DNA of 64,000 nucleotides from Lichenicoccus sp963693035 (GTDB taxonomy: Bacteria > Pseudomonadota > Alphaproteobacteria > Acetobacterales > Acetobacteraceae): assembly GCA_963693035.2 (NCBI GenBank), contig CAXMMQ010000004.1, forward strand, positions 248,001 to 312,000. The letters run 5' to 3'. The translations under genes were made by a program, and so were the position numbers. The notes beneath the pieces were generated by a model that saw nothing but the letters and a program-made list of their open reading frames with translations, was not told the DNA's origin and did not search any database. Each line of letters starts with the position of its first letter. The stretch's first letter is position 1. Below are positions 26,827-35,186 of the stretch, piece by piece.

Positions 26827-28579
26827 CGGCCATCACGAAATCGATGCTGCCGATGATCGCGATCAGGTCGGCGATATACGTGCCGCGGCTGATCAGCGGG
26901 ATCATCTGCAGGTGCGCGAAAGACGGCGTGCGGATACGCGTCCGATAGGACATCGTGCCGCCGTCGCTGACCAGATAGTAGCTGTTGAGCCCCTTGGTCG
27001 CCTCCACGCAGGCGCGCGCCTCGCCGGCCGGGATCACCGGGCCCCAGCTCACATTGAGGAAATGCGTGATCAGGGTCTCGATGTCGTGCATCGTACCCGC
27101 CCGAGGCGGCGGCGTGGTCAGCGGATGGTCCGCCTTGACCGGGCCGCCCGGCATCTGCTCCAGGCACTGCCGGATGATGCGCAGGCTTTGCCGCATCTCG
27201 GCGATATGCACCACCACGCGGTCGTAGCAGTCGCCCTTCTGTGCCACCGGGACATCGAACTCGAGCTGATCGTAGCAGGAATACGGATGCCGGCGGCGAT
27301 AGTCCCAGTCCAGCCCGCAGGCGCGCAAGCCGGGACCGGTTATGCCCCACTCGATCGCCTCTTCCAGCGAGTAGGCGCCGACGCCCACCGTGCGGGCCTT
27401 GAACAGGCGATTGCGCATGACGAGCTTCTCGTATTCATCGAGCCGCTTCGGCAGGTAGTCGAGGAAATTCCTGACCAGCTTGTCCCAGCCCTGCGGAAGG
27501 TCGGCGGCGACGCCACCGATGCGGAACCAGGCCGGGTGCATGCGAAAGCCGCAAATCGCCTCGATGATCTCGAACACCCGCTCCCGATCGGTAAACATGT
27601 AGAACACCGGCGAAAGCTGCCCCACGTCCTGCGACATGGTGCCGTAGAACACGAGGTGGCTGGCGAGACGGAAGAATTCCGCCAGCATGACCCGGATCAT
27701 GTCGGCGCGCGGCGGCACCGTGATGCCGGCCAGCTTCTCGACCGCCATGACGTAGGGGAAGTTGTTCATCACCCCGCCGAGATAGTCGATGCGGTCGGTG
27801 TACGGGATGTAGCTGTGCCAGGATTGCCGCTCGCCCATCTTCTCGGCGCCGCGATGGTGGAAGCCAATATCCGGCACCGCCTCGACGATCTCCTCGCCCT
27901 CGAGCTGCAACACGATGCGGAACACGCCGTGCACGCTGGGATGGTTCGGACCGAGATTGAGGAACATGAAGTCGCTGTTGGCGCTGCGACGCTGCATCCC
28001 CCAGGCCTCGGGGTTGAAGCGCAGCGCCTCCTGCTCGGCGAACTCGCGGTCCTCGGTGAGGTCGTACGGCCCCATCTCGGTAGCCCGCGCGTAATGGTCC
28101 TTGCGCAGCGGATGCGTGGTCCAGGTCGGCGGCGTCAGGATGCGCCGCAAGTCGGGATGGTTGCTGAAATGGATGCCGAACAGGTCGAAGATCTCGCGCT
28201 CGTACCAGTTCGCGTTTGGCCAGATATCGACCATGCTTGGCATCGAAAGCGACGTCATCTGCAGCGGCACCTTGATGCGCACCTCGCGATGCGGCGCCTT
28301 CGAGGCGCGGTCAAACTGCATCAGGTGATAGACGATGGTGAAATCGGATACCGGCTGGCCGGTCCGCTGGGTGCGCTGACGCTCGTCGATGGCGGTGAGG
28401 TCGAACAGCATCATCCGCGTCGGCGCGGACCGCTTGAGCCTGGTCAGCAGGTCGCTCGCCGTATCTCTTGTGGTCCAAAGAGTTTCGACGTCGTCGCGGA
28501 TGCTCTGGCCCATCGCCGGGTCAGGTGCCGCATGCTGGACCTTCGGGATGCTCTCGGAGCGCGCCACCGTTTGGTCCAT
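26813..28579 (-). CDS. nuoCD: NADH-quinone oxidoreductase fused subunits C and D
   Basis: 588 residues from the ATG at 28579, 11 bases past the nuoB stop. Residues 1-180 are NuoC (30 kDa type), with WYEREIFDLFGIHFSNHPDL and the RRILT step; from about 200 on is NuoD (49 kDa type), with LNLGPNHPSVHGVFRIVLQL, IGFHHRGAEKMGE and DVPVAQKGDCYDRVVVH. The conserved His and Tyr of the quinone headgroup site lie in the HPSVHG and SWHSY regions. C and D are separate genes in most alphaproteobacteria; fusion is a trait of the E. coli-type operon. The C-terminus DFVMADVDR is the usual end of NuoD. Confidence 0.95.
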   Translation of the reverse strand: MDQTVARSESIPKVQHAAPDPAMGQSIRDDVETLWTTRDTASDLLTRLKRSAPTRMMLFDLTAIDERQRTQRTGQPVSDFTIVYHLMQFDRASKAPHREVRIKVPLQMTSLSMPSMVDIWPNANWYEREIFDLFGIHFSNHPDLRRILTPPTWTTHPLRKDHYARATEMGPYDLTEDREFAEQEALRFNPEAWGMQRRSANSDFMFLNLGPNHPSVHGVFRIVLQLEGEEIVEAVPDIGFHHRGAEKMGERQSWHSYIPYTDRIDYLGGVMNNFPYVMAVEKLAGITVPPRADMIRVMLAEFFRLASHLVFYGTMSQDVGQLSPVFYMFTDRERVFEIIEAICGFRMHPAWFRIGGVAADLPQGWDKLVRNFLDYLPKRLDEYEKLVMRNRLFKARTVGVGAYSLEEAIEWGITGPGLRACGLDWDYRRRHPYSCYDQLEFDVPVAQKGDCYDRVVVHIAEMRQSLRIIRQCLEQMPGGPVKADHPLTTPPPRAGTMHDIETLITHFLNVSWGPVIPAGEARACVEATKGLNSYYLVSDGGTMSYRTRIRTPSFAHLQMIPLISRGTYIADLIAIIGSIDFVMADVDR

Positions 28580-28590
28580 CGGCGCGGCTC

Positions 28591-29232
28591 CTAGACGGTA
28601 TCGGGTGAGCGGAGCGTGCGCATCGCCTGGCGCTCCGGCCGCTTCAGGTCGCGCTGGCTCGGACGTGGAACAGGCTCGATCCCCTGGTCGCCGACGGTCC
28701 AGCTCAGCGGGCGGCGCTGCTTGCCGATCTGGCTCTGCAGCAGCATCAATCCCTCGAGCAGCGCATCCGGCCGCGGCGGACACCCGGGCACATAGACATC
28801 GACCGGCAGGAAGCTGTCGGCGCCCTGCACCACGCTGTAGATGTCGTACATGCCGCCGGAATTGGCGCACGCCCCCATCGAGATCACCCAGCGCGGCTCC
28901 AGCATCTGGTCGTAGAGATGCTTGATTACCGGGGCCATCTTCACGAACACCGTGCCGGATATGACGATCAGGTCAGCCTCGCGCGGGGTCGCGCGCAGCA
29001 CCTCGGAGCCGAAGCGGGCGATGTCGTACTTGCTGGTGAAGGCGGTCGCCATTTCGACGTAGCAGCAGGACAAGCCGAAATTGAAGGGCCAGACGGAGTT
29101 TGCCCGGCCCCAGGACACGAAATCCTGCAGCTTGCCGAGCACCAGGTTCTTTTGCACCGTCTCGGTAAAGCTGGGACTGCGCGCCGCCGGAGCTTGCGGT
29201 GCGGAGTTTGCCGAACTTAATGACCAGCGCAT
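28591..29232 (-). CDS. nuoB: NADH-quinone oxidoreductase subunit B (cluster N2)
   Basis: 213 residues from the ATG at 29232, two bases after the nuoA stop; longer readings would overlap nuoA. C56 and C57 in GLSCCYVEM, C122 in GACANSGG and C151 in VPGCPPRP are the ligands of the terminal cluster N2 that reduces quinone. WGRANSVWPFNFG and SKYDIARFGSEVLR are family hallmarks. The C-terminal tail beyond residue 190 is basic and variable. Confidence 0.96.
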   Translation of the reverse strand: MRWSLSSANSAPQAPAARSPSFTETVQKNLVLGKLQDFVSWGRANSVWPFNFGLSCCYVEMATAFTSKYDIARFGSEVLRATPREADLIVISGTVFVKMAPVIKHLYDQMLEPRWVISMGACANSGGMYDIYSVVQGADSFLPVDVYVPGCPPRPDALLEGLMLLQSQIGKQRRPLSWTVGDQGIEPVPRPSQRDLKRPERQAMRTLRSPDTV

Positions 29233-29234
29233 CG

Positions 29235-29672
29235 CTATCCGCTCCGCTTCATCTCGATGCGCCCGGTATCGGTGCGCTCGCGCCGGGCCATGCCGGCGCG
29301 ATACGGCCGCGGCCCCCATTCCAGCGCCCCGACCCGCCACAGATAGGCGAATGCCACCACCAGCACGGCCAGGAAGACCATCATGCAGGCGTAGCCAGCC
29401 CACCCGGCCTGCCGGACCACCAGCGCCCAGGCGAAGATGAAAACCGCTTCCATGTCGAAGATCACGAAGAACATCGCAATCACGTAATACTGCACCGGCA
29501 ACCGAAGACGCGCACCGGTAACCGGCAGCACGCCGGACTCAAACGGCAGCCGCATCGAGCGCCCGTCACGCACGCCGCCGAGGACGGAAGACAGGCCAAT
29601 CATCAGCGCAACCAGCGCGACCGTTGCGCAAATGTAGAGACCCAGGACGAGCATGTCGGCATGGACCAACAC
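29235..29672 (-). CDS. nuoA: NADH-quinone oxidoreductase subunit A
   Basis: 145 residues from a GTG at 29672 (E. coli 147); an ATG at 29654 would give 139. Three membrane helices; PFESGVLPVTGARLRLPVQY is the conserved loop near the quinone chamber, and VIAMFFVIFDMEAVFIFAWA carries the Asp-Met-Glu of helix 2. It is the first gene of the 13-gene nuo operon, with 92 bp of relatively AT-rich sequence upstream that must hold the promoter. Neither start has a strong ribosome-binding site; GGGG lies about eight bases before the GTG. Confidence 0.93.
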   Translation of the reverse strand: MLVHADMLVLGLYICATVALVALMIGLSSVLGGVRDGRSMRLPFESGVLPVTGARLRLPVQYYVIAMFFVIFDMEAVFIFAWALVVRQAGWAGYACMMVFLAVLVVAFAYLWRVGALEWGPRPYRAGMARRERTDTGRIEMKRSG

Positions 29673-29764
29673 GACGATACCCCGCTTGCTCCGGACTGAC
29701 CCGGTAGGCCCGAATACTTGTCAGCTAAACAACCATAATCAGTAATCGCCTCAATTAAAAGGCT
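29673..29764 (-). promoter_or_regulatory. Likely nuo operon promoter region
   Basis: The only intergenic space upstream of nuoA, and markedly AT-richer than its surroundings (for example TTTTAATTGAGG and GATTATGGTTGTTTAG on the minus strand). No -35/-10 pair with good spacing stands out, and there is no clear terminator for the oxidoreductase gene that ends at 29765, so some read-through from upstream is possible. Confidence 0.35.
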
Positions 29765-30784
29765 CTACTTGTTGTGCGCTGCAATATTCGGTCCGGGCGT
29801 CTGGCGGCCGTAGATCCGGTCCAGCACGTCGGCGACATCGACCAGACGAGCCGCCGCCGGATCGAAGCGATCACCCGCGGCGAGACGCTCCGCCCAGGCG
29901 GCGGCGGCGCGTCCACCCCAGGCATCCGGTGGCACCGAGACAGTCTCACGCCCGGTACCACGATAGCGTTCGGCAACAAAGTCGTAGAACGAGCCATCGA
30001 CGTTGCGCAGCCCGATGCCGCCCTCGGTGCCGTAGAACGCCGCCGAGATGATGGCATCCTGGCCAGCCTGCAGACGCCACGAGCAGGCCAGCCGCACCGA
30101 GGCCCCGGTCGCGAGGCGCATCGTCGCGTTGGCGTAGTCCTCCACCTGGAGCGCATCACGCGGCAGCGGCAGGCCGGCGGCGAACAACTGGCTTGCGACC
30201 TCGGTGACGTCCGGAAAATCCAGCGCCCACAGCGCCAGATCGACCAGATGCACGCCGAGATCCATCACGCAGCCGCCGCCCGACAGCGCGGTATCATAGA
30301 ACCACGGCTTGTCCGGCCCGTAGGCATTATGGAAGGTGAGATCGACGCTGTAGATCTCACCCAGCGCGCCGGATCGCACGATGCCGCGGATACGCTGCAT
30401 CCCGTCGGTGAACCGGTACGAGAGATCGACGCCGAGCAGCCGGTCCGCCAGCCTTGCCGCGTCCACCGCCGCCTGCACTTCGGTCCGCGTCCGCCCGAGC
30501 GGCTTCTGGCAGAACACCGCAACGCCACGCTGCAGGGCTTGGATCGATTGCGCCGCGTGCAGGGAGCTCGGCGTTGCGATCACCACGCCATCCACGCCGG
30601 CATCGACCAGCCCGTCGAGGTCGGCCACCAGCTTCGCACCGGGCGCCAGGGCACACGCCTGCGCCGCCATCTCCGGCGACGGCTCGGCGATCGCGACGAC
30701 CTCTGCACAGCCGGCCTCCAGTATCGCCTGCATGCGATGCCGGCCGATCCAGCCGACACCGAGGCAGCCGAGACGGACGGTCAG
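29765..30784 (-). CDS. Gfo/Idh/MocA family oxidoreductase, apparent CTG start
   Basis: About 339 residues. LTVRLGCLGVGWIGRHRM opens the Rossmann NAD(P)-binding domain, and AVFCQKPLGRTRTEV is the family's catalytic-lysine strand (normally EKP, here QKP). DLGVHLVDLALW carries the active-site histidine region. The family oxidises or epimerises sugars and inositols. No ATG, GTG or TTG fits the expected N-terminus: the codon there is CTG at 30784, overlapping the upstream stop as CTGA. Starting at an internal ATG would delete the Rossmann motif, and farther upstream starts would overlap the neighbour by 150-300 bases. It forms a coupled pair with the dehydrogenase at 30781, suggesting a two-step sugar or polyol conversion. 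Confidence 0.82.
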   Translation of the reverse strand: MTVRLGCLGVGWIGRHRMQAILEAGCAEVVAIAEPSPEMAAQACALAPGAKLVADLDGLVDAGVDGVVIATPSSLHAAQSIQALQRGVAVFCQKPLGRTRTEVQAAVDAARLADRLLGVDLSYRFTDGMQRIRGIVRSGALGEIYSVDLTFHNAYGPDKPWFYDTALSGGGCVMDLGVHLVDLALWALDFPDVTEVASQLFAAGLPLPRDALQVEDYANATMRLATGASVRLACSWRLQAGQDAIISAAFYGTEGGIGLRNVDGSFYDFVAERYRGTGRETVSVPPDAWGGRAAAAWAERLAAGDRFDPAAARLVDVADVLDRIYGRQTPGPNIAAHNK

Positions 30785-31770
30785 AACGTCACCAGGGCTT
30801 TCAGGAAGCCATCGGGGCGATCCCGGGTCGCATCCAGTGCCTCGCCCAACCGCTCCAGCGGGTAGCGATGGGTGTAGAGCGACGACGGATCCAGCCGACC
30901 GCTCGCCACCGCCTCCACCGCCTCGCGCACGCCGCGCAGGTAGACCGCCGGATCGCGTTCGTGCGCGTTGACCACGTCGAGCCCCCGCCAGTTCCAGAGC
31001 TGCATGTTGACCTGACGCGGCCCGTCCTGGTGGTAGCCCGCAATGACCAGCCGGCCGCGCTGGCGGGTCAGTTCGCCGGCGAGATCGAGCGGCCATTGCT
31101 TGCCGACCGCCTCGATGACCCGGTCACAGAACCGGCCCCCGGTCAGGTCCCGCACGCGCGCGATGATGCCGTGGTGGTCGTCCATCGCAATGGTCTCGGC
31201 GGCCCCCATGGCGCGTGCGACATCGAGCGAGAACGGTCGCCGCGAGATGGCGATCACGCGGGCGCCGGCCCCGGTGGCCAGCCGGGTCAGGATCGCGCCG
31301 AGAAACCCGATGCCGATGATGGCGACGGTCTGGCCAGCCGCGATGTCGGCTCTACGCAAGATGTTCATCGCGCAGCCTAGCGGCTCGCCCGGGAACGGCA
31401 TGCCGTCCAGCGCCGCCGGCAACCGAACGACGGCGTCCGCGTCCGCCACGTCGAATTCGCCGAAGCTGTAATGCGAGAGCGCCGCGACACGATCCCCGGG
31501 CGCCACCTCGGACACACCGCCGCCCAGCGCCTCCACCACGCCCCAGCCCTCATGTCCGAGGGAGCCCGGCGAAGTCGGGAACTGCATCCAGTCGGGTCCG
31601 GACCATGGGCCGAGGTTGGAGGCGCACACGCCGCAACCCTCAAGCCGTATACGCACCTGGCGAAGTCCCGGGCGTGGAACCGGGACGCGCTCGACACGCA
31701 ACGCGCCGGCACCGGTCAGGACGGCAGCGCGCATGCCTGACACTTGATCCGCCGTCGCCATGTCAGCCAT
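30781..31770 (-). CDS. Zinc-type alcohol dehydrogenase-like (MDR) oxidoreductase
   Basis: 329 residues from the ATG at 31770 (a second ATG at 31761). The catalytic domain has GCGVCASNL, the usual catalytic zinc cysteine, and LGHEGWGVVEALG for the zinc His-Glu. The coenzyme domain has VAIIGIGFLGAILTRLATGA. The four structural-zinc cysteines are missing and the protein is about 20 residues shorter than typical, as in threonine/sorbitol dehydrogenase relatives from secondary-metabolite and sugar pathways. It precedes and is coupled to a Gfo/Idh/MocA enzyme, so both probably act on the same compound. Substrate unknown. Confidence 0.82.
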   Translation of the reverse strand: MADMATADQVSGMRAAVLTGAGALRVERVPVPRPGLRQVRIRLEGCGVCASNLGPWSGPDWMQFPTSPGSLGHEGWGVVEALGGGVSEVAPGDRVAALSHYSFGEFDVADADAVVRLPAALDGMPFPGEPLGCAMNILRRADIAAGQTVAIIGIGFLGAILTRLATGAGARVIAISRRPFSLDVARAMGAAETIAMDDHHGIIARVRDLTGGRFCDRVIEAVGKQWPLDLAGELTRQRGRLVIAGYHQDGPRQVNMQLWNWRGLDVVNAHERDPAVYLRGVREAVEAVASGRLDPSSLYTHRYPLERLGEALDATRDRPDGFLKALVTF

Positions 31771-31824
31771 TTAAACCCGTCCGAAGCCTCAGGCCCGTGG
31801 AATATCCCGGCGGGGTCTCTGACG

Positions 31825-33549
31825 CTAGGCGGCGCGGTCCCGGGCGGTGCGACCCGCCGCGCCACGGCGAGCGGCCTCCTCGGCGACCAGCTCCTTCTTG
31901 GACAGCTTGCCGACCATGGTGCGCGGCAACGCGTCGCGGATCTCGATCTCGCGCGGCATCTCGATCTTCGACAGCAGCGGCGCCAGGAACGCGGAGATCT
32001 CCGACACCGTCGCCGTCGCATCCGGTCGCAGCGCCACGAACGCCTTCGGGGCCTCGCCGCGATGCGCATCCGGCACGCCGATCACGGTCGCCTCCAGCAC
32101 GCCGGGATGCGTGTACAGCGCCTCCTCGATGGTGCGCGGATAGACGTTGTAGCCGCTGCAAAGGATCAGGTCCTTGATGCGGTCGACCAGGAACAGGTAG
32201 CCGTCCGCATCCAGGTAGCCGACGTCGCCGGTGCGCAGCGCACCGTCCACCATCACCGCCGCGGTGTCCTCCGGCCGGTTCCAGTAGCCCCGCATCACCT
32301 GCGGCCCGCGCGCGCAGACTTCGCCGCGCTCGCCGACACCGAGAATGCGGGTCGGGTCCTCCAGGTCGCGTATCTCGATGATGGTGCCGTCCAGCGGCAG
32401 CCCGGCCGAGCCCGCCTTGCCCCCGGCGCCTGACATGTCGTCGCCGATCGGGTTGCAGGTCAGCACCGGAGACGCCTCGCTGAGGCCGTAGCCCTCGACC
32501 ACATGGCAGCCGGTGAGCGCCTCGAAGCGCTGCTTCACCTCGGCCGGCAGCGGCGCGCCGCCGGACACGCAGGTCCGGATCGACCGCATCGCCCTGGCCT
32601 GGCGTTTCGAGCCGCCTTCCACCGCACTGCTGATCGCGTTGTAGAGCGTCGGCACCGCCGGGAACATGGTCGGGCGGGTGCGGCGGATGGTGCGCAGCAG
32701 CGACTTCATCTCGTAGCGCGGCAGCAGGATCATCGCCGCTCCGGTCGCCACCGCGAAGTTCAGCACCGAGGTCATCGCAAACACATGGAACAGCGGCAGC
32801 ACGCCGAGCACGCGCATGCCTCCCTCGCGCGCCTGGTCGCCGCCGAGCACCATGATCTCCTGCGCGGTGTTCGCGGTCAGGTTGGCGTGGGTGAGGGAGG
32901 CTCCCTTGGGAATGCCGGTGGTGCCGCCGGTATATTGCAGCAGCGCCACGTCGTGCGGTCCGGCCGTCATCGCCGCCGGCTGCCCCGCATTGGCAACCAG
33001 GTGCGCGAACCGCACGTGCAGGCTGCTGGATCCAAGCTGCACGATCTCGCGGCGCCTGAGCAGGCGGAACAGGCGCCCCTTCACCCAGGGCATGACATCG
33101 GCGAGCGGACACAGGATCAGGCGGCGCAATTCGGTGCGGGCCGCCACCGCCACCACCTTGTCGTGGATGGCGACGACATCCGGGACCACCATCATCGTGG
33201 TGCCGGAGTCTCTCACCTGCGTGCACAGTTCCGGCTCGGAATAGAGCGGGTTGTAGTTCACGACGATACCGCCGGCCTTCATGACCGCGAAATAGAAGAT
33301 CACGAAATACGGCGAGTTCGGCAGGCACAGCCCGACACGCTCGCCGGGCGTCAGCCCCAGCTCCTGCAGTCCGCGGGCCGCACGGTCGGCCAGGGCGGCG
33401 AGCGTCCGGTAGTCGAGGCGCCGCCCCAGGAAATCCACCGCGATACGCCTGGGAAAGGCGCGGGCGGTCTCATCGAGCACCTGGGGCACCAGGCGCGTCG
33501 GGATCGGCGCGCCGGGTGCGCGCGCCGCAAGCTCATCCAGAAGCAACAT
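31825..33549 (-). CDS. fadD: Long-chain acyl-CoA synthetase (AMP-binding, FadD-like)
   Basis: 574 residues from the ATG at 33549. P-loop LLQYTGGTTGIPKGASLTHA binds ATP; VEGYGLSEASPV, GYWNRPEDT and TGDVGYLDADGYLFLVDRIK are the adenylation core motifs; the C-terminal GKLSKKEL holds the catalytic lysine. It activates free fatty acids to acyl-CoA at the inner membrane. It lies next to a FadL-type porin on the same strand and opposite the beta-oxidation operon, which supports fatty acids as substrate. A basic tail rich in Arg and Ala ends the protein. Confidence 0.9.
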   Translation of the reverse strand: MLLLDELAARAPGAPIPTRLVPQVLDETARAFPRRIAVDFLGRRLDYRTLAALADRAARGLQELGLTPGERVGLCLPNSPYFVIFYFAVMKAGGIVVNYNPLYSEPELCTQVRDSGTTMMVVPDVVAIHDKVVAVAARTELRRLILCPLADVMPWVKGRLFRLLRRREIVQLGSSSLHVRFAHLVANAGQPAAMTAGPHDVALLQYTGGTTGIPKGASLTHANLTANTAQEIMVLGGDQAREGGMRVLGVLPLFHVFAMTSVLNFAVATGAAMILLPRYEMKSLLRTIRRTRPTMFPAVPTLYNAISSAVEGGSKRQARAMRSIRTCVSGGAPLPAEVKQRFEALTGCHVVEGYGLSEASPVLTCNPIGDDMSGAGGKAGSAGLPLDGTIIEIRDLEDPTRILGVGERGEVCARGPQVMRGYWNRPEDTAAVMVDGALRTGDVGYLDADGYLFLVDRIKDLILCSGYNVYPRTIEEALYTHPGVLEATVIGVPDAHRGEAPKAFVALRPDATATVSEISAFLAPLLSKIEMPREIEIRDALPRTMVGKLSKKELVAEEAARRGAAGRTARDRAA

Positions 33550-33606
33550 CGCGTCCCGCCCGACTTTCTTGATTTTGATCCTTGCCCGAGGCTACCCGAA
33601 CGGTCC

Positions 33607-34899
33607 TCAGAAGAACATGCGCGTGCCCAGGCCGATGACCCAGGCGCTGGCCTCGACATCGCCTTCCAGGTCGATCGGGGTCTCCACCGGCGTGCCGGCA
33701 TAGGCGGTCGCGTTGCGGCTGATCCGGGCGTTCTGGAAGTCGATGTAGTTCAGGCTGGCATCGATGGTGAGGTTCCGCGTCGCCTTCACCGAGGTTCCGA
33801 GCGCGAAGGTCCAGCGGTTGCCGTCCGGCACGCGCGGATCACGGCCGTCGCCCTGCGTCGGCGTCGGGTCGTACTGGATGCCGCCGCGCACGGTCCAGCG
33901 GCGGGTCACGGCGAAATCGGCGCCGAACGCCCCGTTCAGCGTGTCCTTGTAGTTCTCATTGGTCTGGGTGGTGATCGGGCTGGTGACATACACCGCGTCG
34001 AACACGCTCCAGCCCTGGCGCACCGCCTGAGCCTCCAGCGCCAGCCGGTCGGTCGCCTGCCACCGCAGGCCGAAAGTAGCCGCCCATGGGGTGGTGAACT
34101 TCGCGCCGGCATCGGCCCGGAGGTCTTCCGCCGCCAGCGGTCCGCCGAGGCCGTCGATGTCGAGCTTGCCGCTCAGGTTGTGCTGGATCCTGGAGCGGTA
34201 GGCGGCGCCGAAGGTCAGGCGGTCGGTGATGTGGAGCTGGACGCCGACATTGTAGCCGACGTCCCAGCCATTGACATGCAGGGTCTGCTGGCCGTCCGGC
34301 GAGCCGGGCAGCAGGTTCGGCAGCGCGTTGCTGAAGTCCGCCAGGGTGTATTCCACGTTCGGACCGATGCCGATGCCGAGCCAGCGCACCGGCCGCCAGG
34401 CGAGCGTCGGCTGCAGGTCGATGGTGGTCAGCCGGGAAGTCTGTGCGGCATAGCGGGTCCAGCTGTCGGTCGGATACTTGGTGATGAAGCTGAACGGGGA
34501 GGTGCTGTCGATGCCGACCGACCACTGGTCGCTGAAGCGCCAGGCGAAGGCGCCGCTGGGCAGCACGCCGTTCGAGACCGGGTTGCTCGCATGGCCGTTG
34601 CCGCCGACCGGGAAGGTTCCGGCGAACGGGTTGGTCAGCGTCGAGCTCCGGTTGCGCACGTCGGAATCGACGATAATCCCGACCACGCCGCCATAGGATT
34701 GCGACTGCTCGATGCCGGCGATGCTGGCCGGGTTGTACCACATCGACTGTGCGCCCATGTCGGCGGCCTCGCCGGAATAGGCGCGGCCGCCACCCAGGAT
34801 CGACTGGTCCTGCAGGTAGAAGCCGGCGGCCTGCACGCCGGGTCCGGACGCGAGCACGCAGGCCAGCCCGACGCCACTCCCTAATAGACGCTGTTTCAT
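33607..34899 (-). CDS. fadL: Outer-membrane fatty acid transporter (FadL/OmpP1/TodX)
   Basis: 430 residues from the ATG at 34899, with AAGG about seven bases upstream; a GTG one codon earlier is possible. The signal peptide of about 25 residues ends GPGVQA before AGFYLQDQS, the N-terminal plug start typical of FadL. MWYNPASIAG is the NPA motif of the hatch. The rest is beta-strand-rich, and the C-terminal residue is Phe (TRMFF), the outer-membrane assembly signal. It imports long-chain fatty acids across the outer membrane, feeding FadD next door. The start faces the fatty-acid operon across 287 bp that hold two candidate operators. Confidence 0.92.
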   Translation of the reverse strand: MKQRLLGSGVGLACVLASGPGVQAAGFYLQDQSILGGGRAYSGEAADMGAQSMWYNPASIAGIEQSQSYGGVVGIIVDSDVRNRSSTLTNPFAGTFPVGGNGHASNPVSNGVLPSGAFAWRFSDQWSVGIDSTSPFSFITKYPTDSWTRYAAQTSRLTTIDLQPTLAWRPVRWLGIGIGPNVEYTLADFSNALPNLLPGSPDGQQTLHVNGWDVGYNVGVQLHITDRLTFGAAYRSRIQHNLSGKLDIDGLGGPLAAEDLRADAGAKFTTPWAATFGLRWQATDRLALEAQAVRQGWSVFDAVYVTSPITTQTNENYKDTLNGAFGADFAVTRRWTVRGGIQYDPTPTQGDGRDPRVPDGNRWTFALGTSVKATRNLTIDASLNYIDFQNARISRNATAYAGTPVETPIDLEGDVEASAWVIGLGTRMFF

Positions 34900-35015
34900 C
34901 ACGGCACCTTGTTACGTATCCAACATGACTTAACATCCTGAACTCGGCAGAAGAAAGCAATCACTCCCTGTTGTTACAGGTTACCGGTGCGGGTTGGCGT
35001 GACCTTCTTGCGTCA

Positions 35016-35030
35016 TGCCGCATACGTCAA
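35016..35030 (+). promoter_or_regulatory. Candidate operator, fadL side
   Basis: TGCCGCATACGTCAA matches the reverse complement of the element at 35132-35146 in 14 of 15 bases. It also overlaps a perfect inverted repeat ACGTCA-N6-TGACGT at 35024-35041. It lies 117 bases upstream of fadL. Two inverted copies flanking a divergent promoter region suggest a shared repressor or activator; the MerR protein encoded at 42185 is the obvious candidate. No binding data exist here. Confidence 0.5.
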
Positions 35031-35131
35031 GCGCCTGACGTCTGGGTGCGCTGCACAAGCGGCGGGGTCGGATTTGCGTTGATGGCCATGGTTGCCGAGG
35101 GACGCGCCGGATGCTACCTGGGTTGTGCTGA

Positions 35132-35146
35132 TTGACGTATACGGCA
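35132..35146 (+). promoter_or_regulatory. Candidate operator, thiolase side
   Basis: TTGACGTATACGGCA, 40 bases before the thiolase ATG. Its centre CGTATACG is a perfect palindrome and the whole reads TG-x-CGTATACG-x-CA. The left part TTGACG also resembles a -35 hexamer, though no good -10 follows at 17 bases. As I recall them, LiuR-type MerR operators have a similar TT-x-ACGT-xx-ACG layout, which fits the MerR gene ending this operon. Assignment is inference. Confidence 0.5.
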
Positions 35147-35186
35147 GGCCGACTTTCGTGCCGGCGCCGTGCCAGGAGATACTCTG

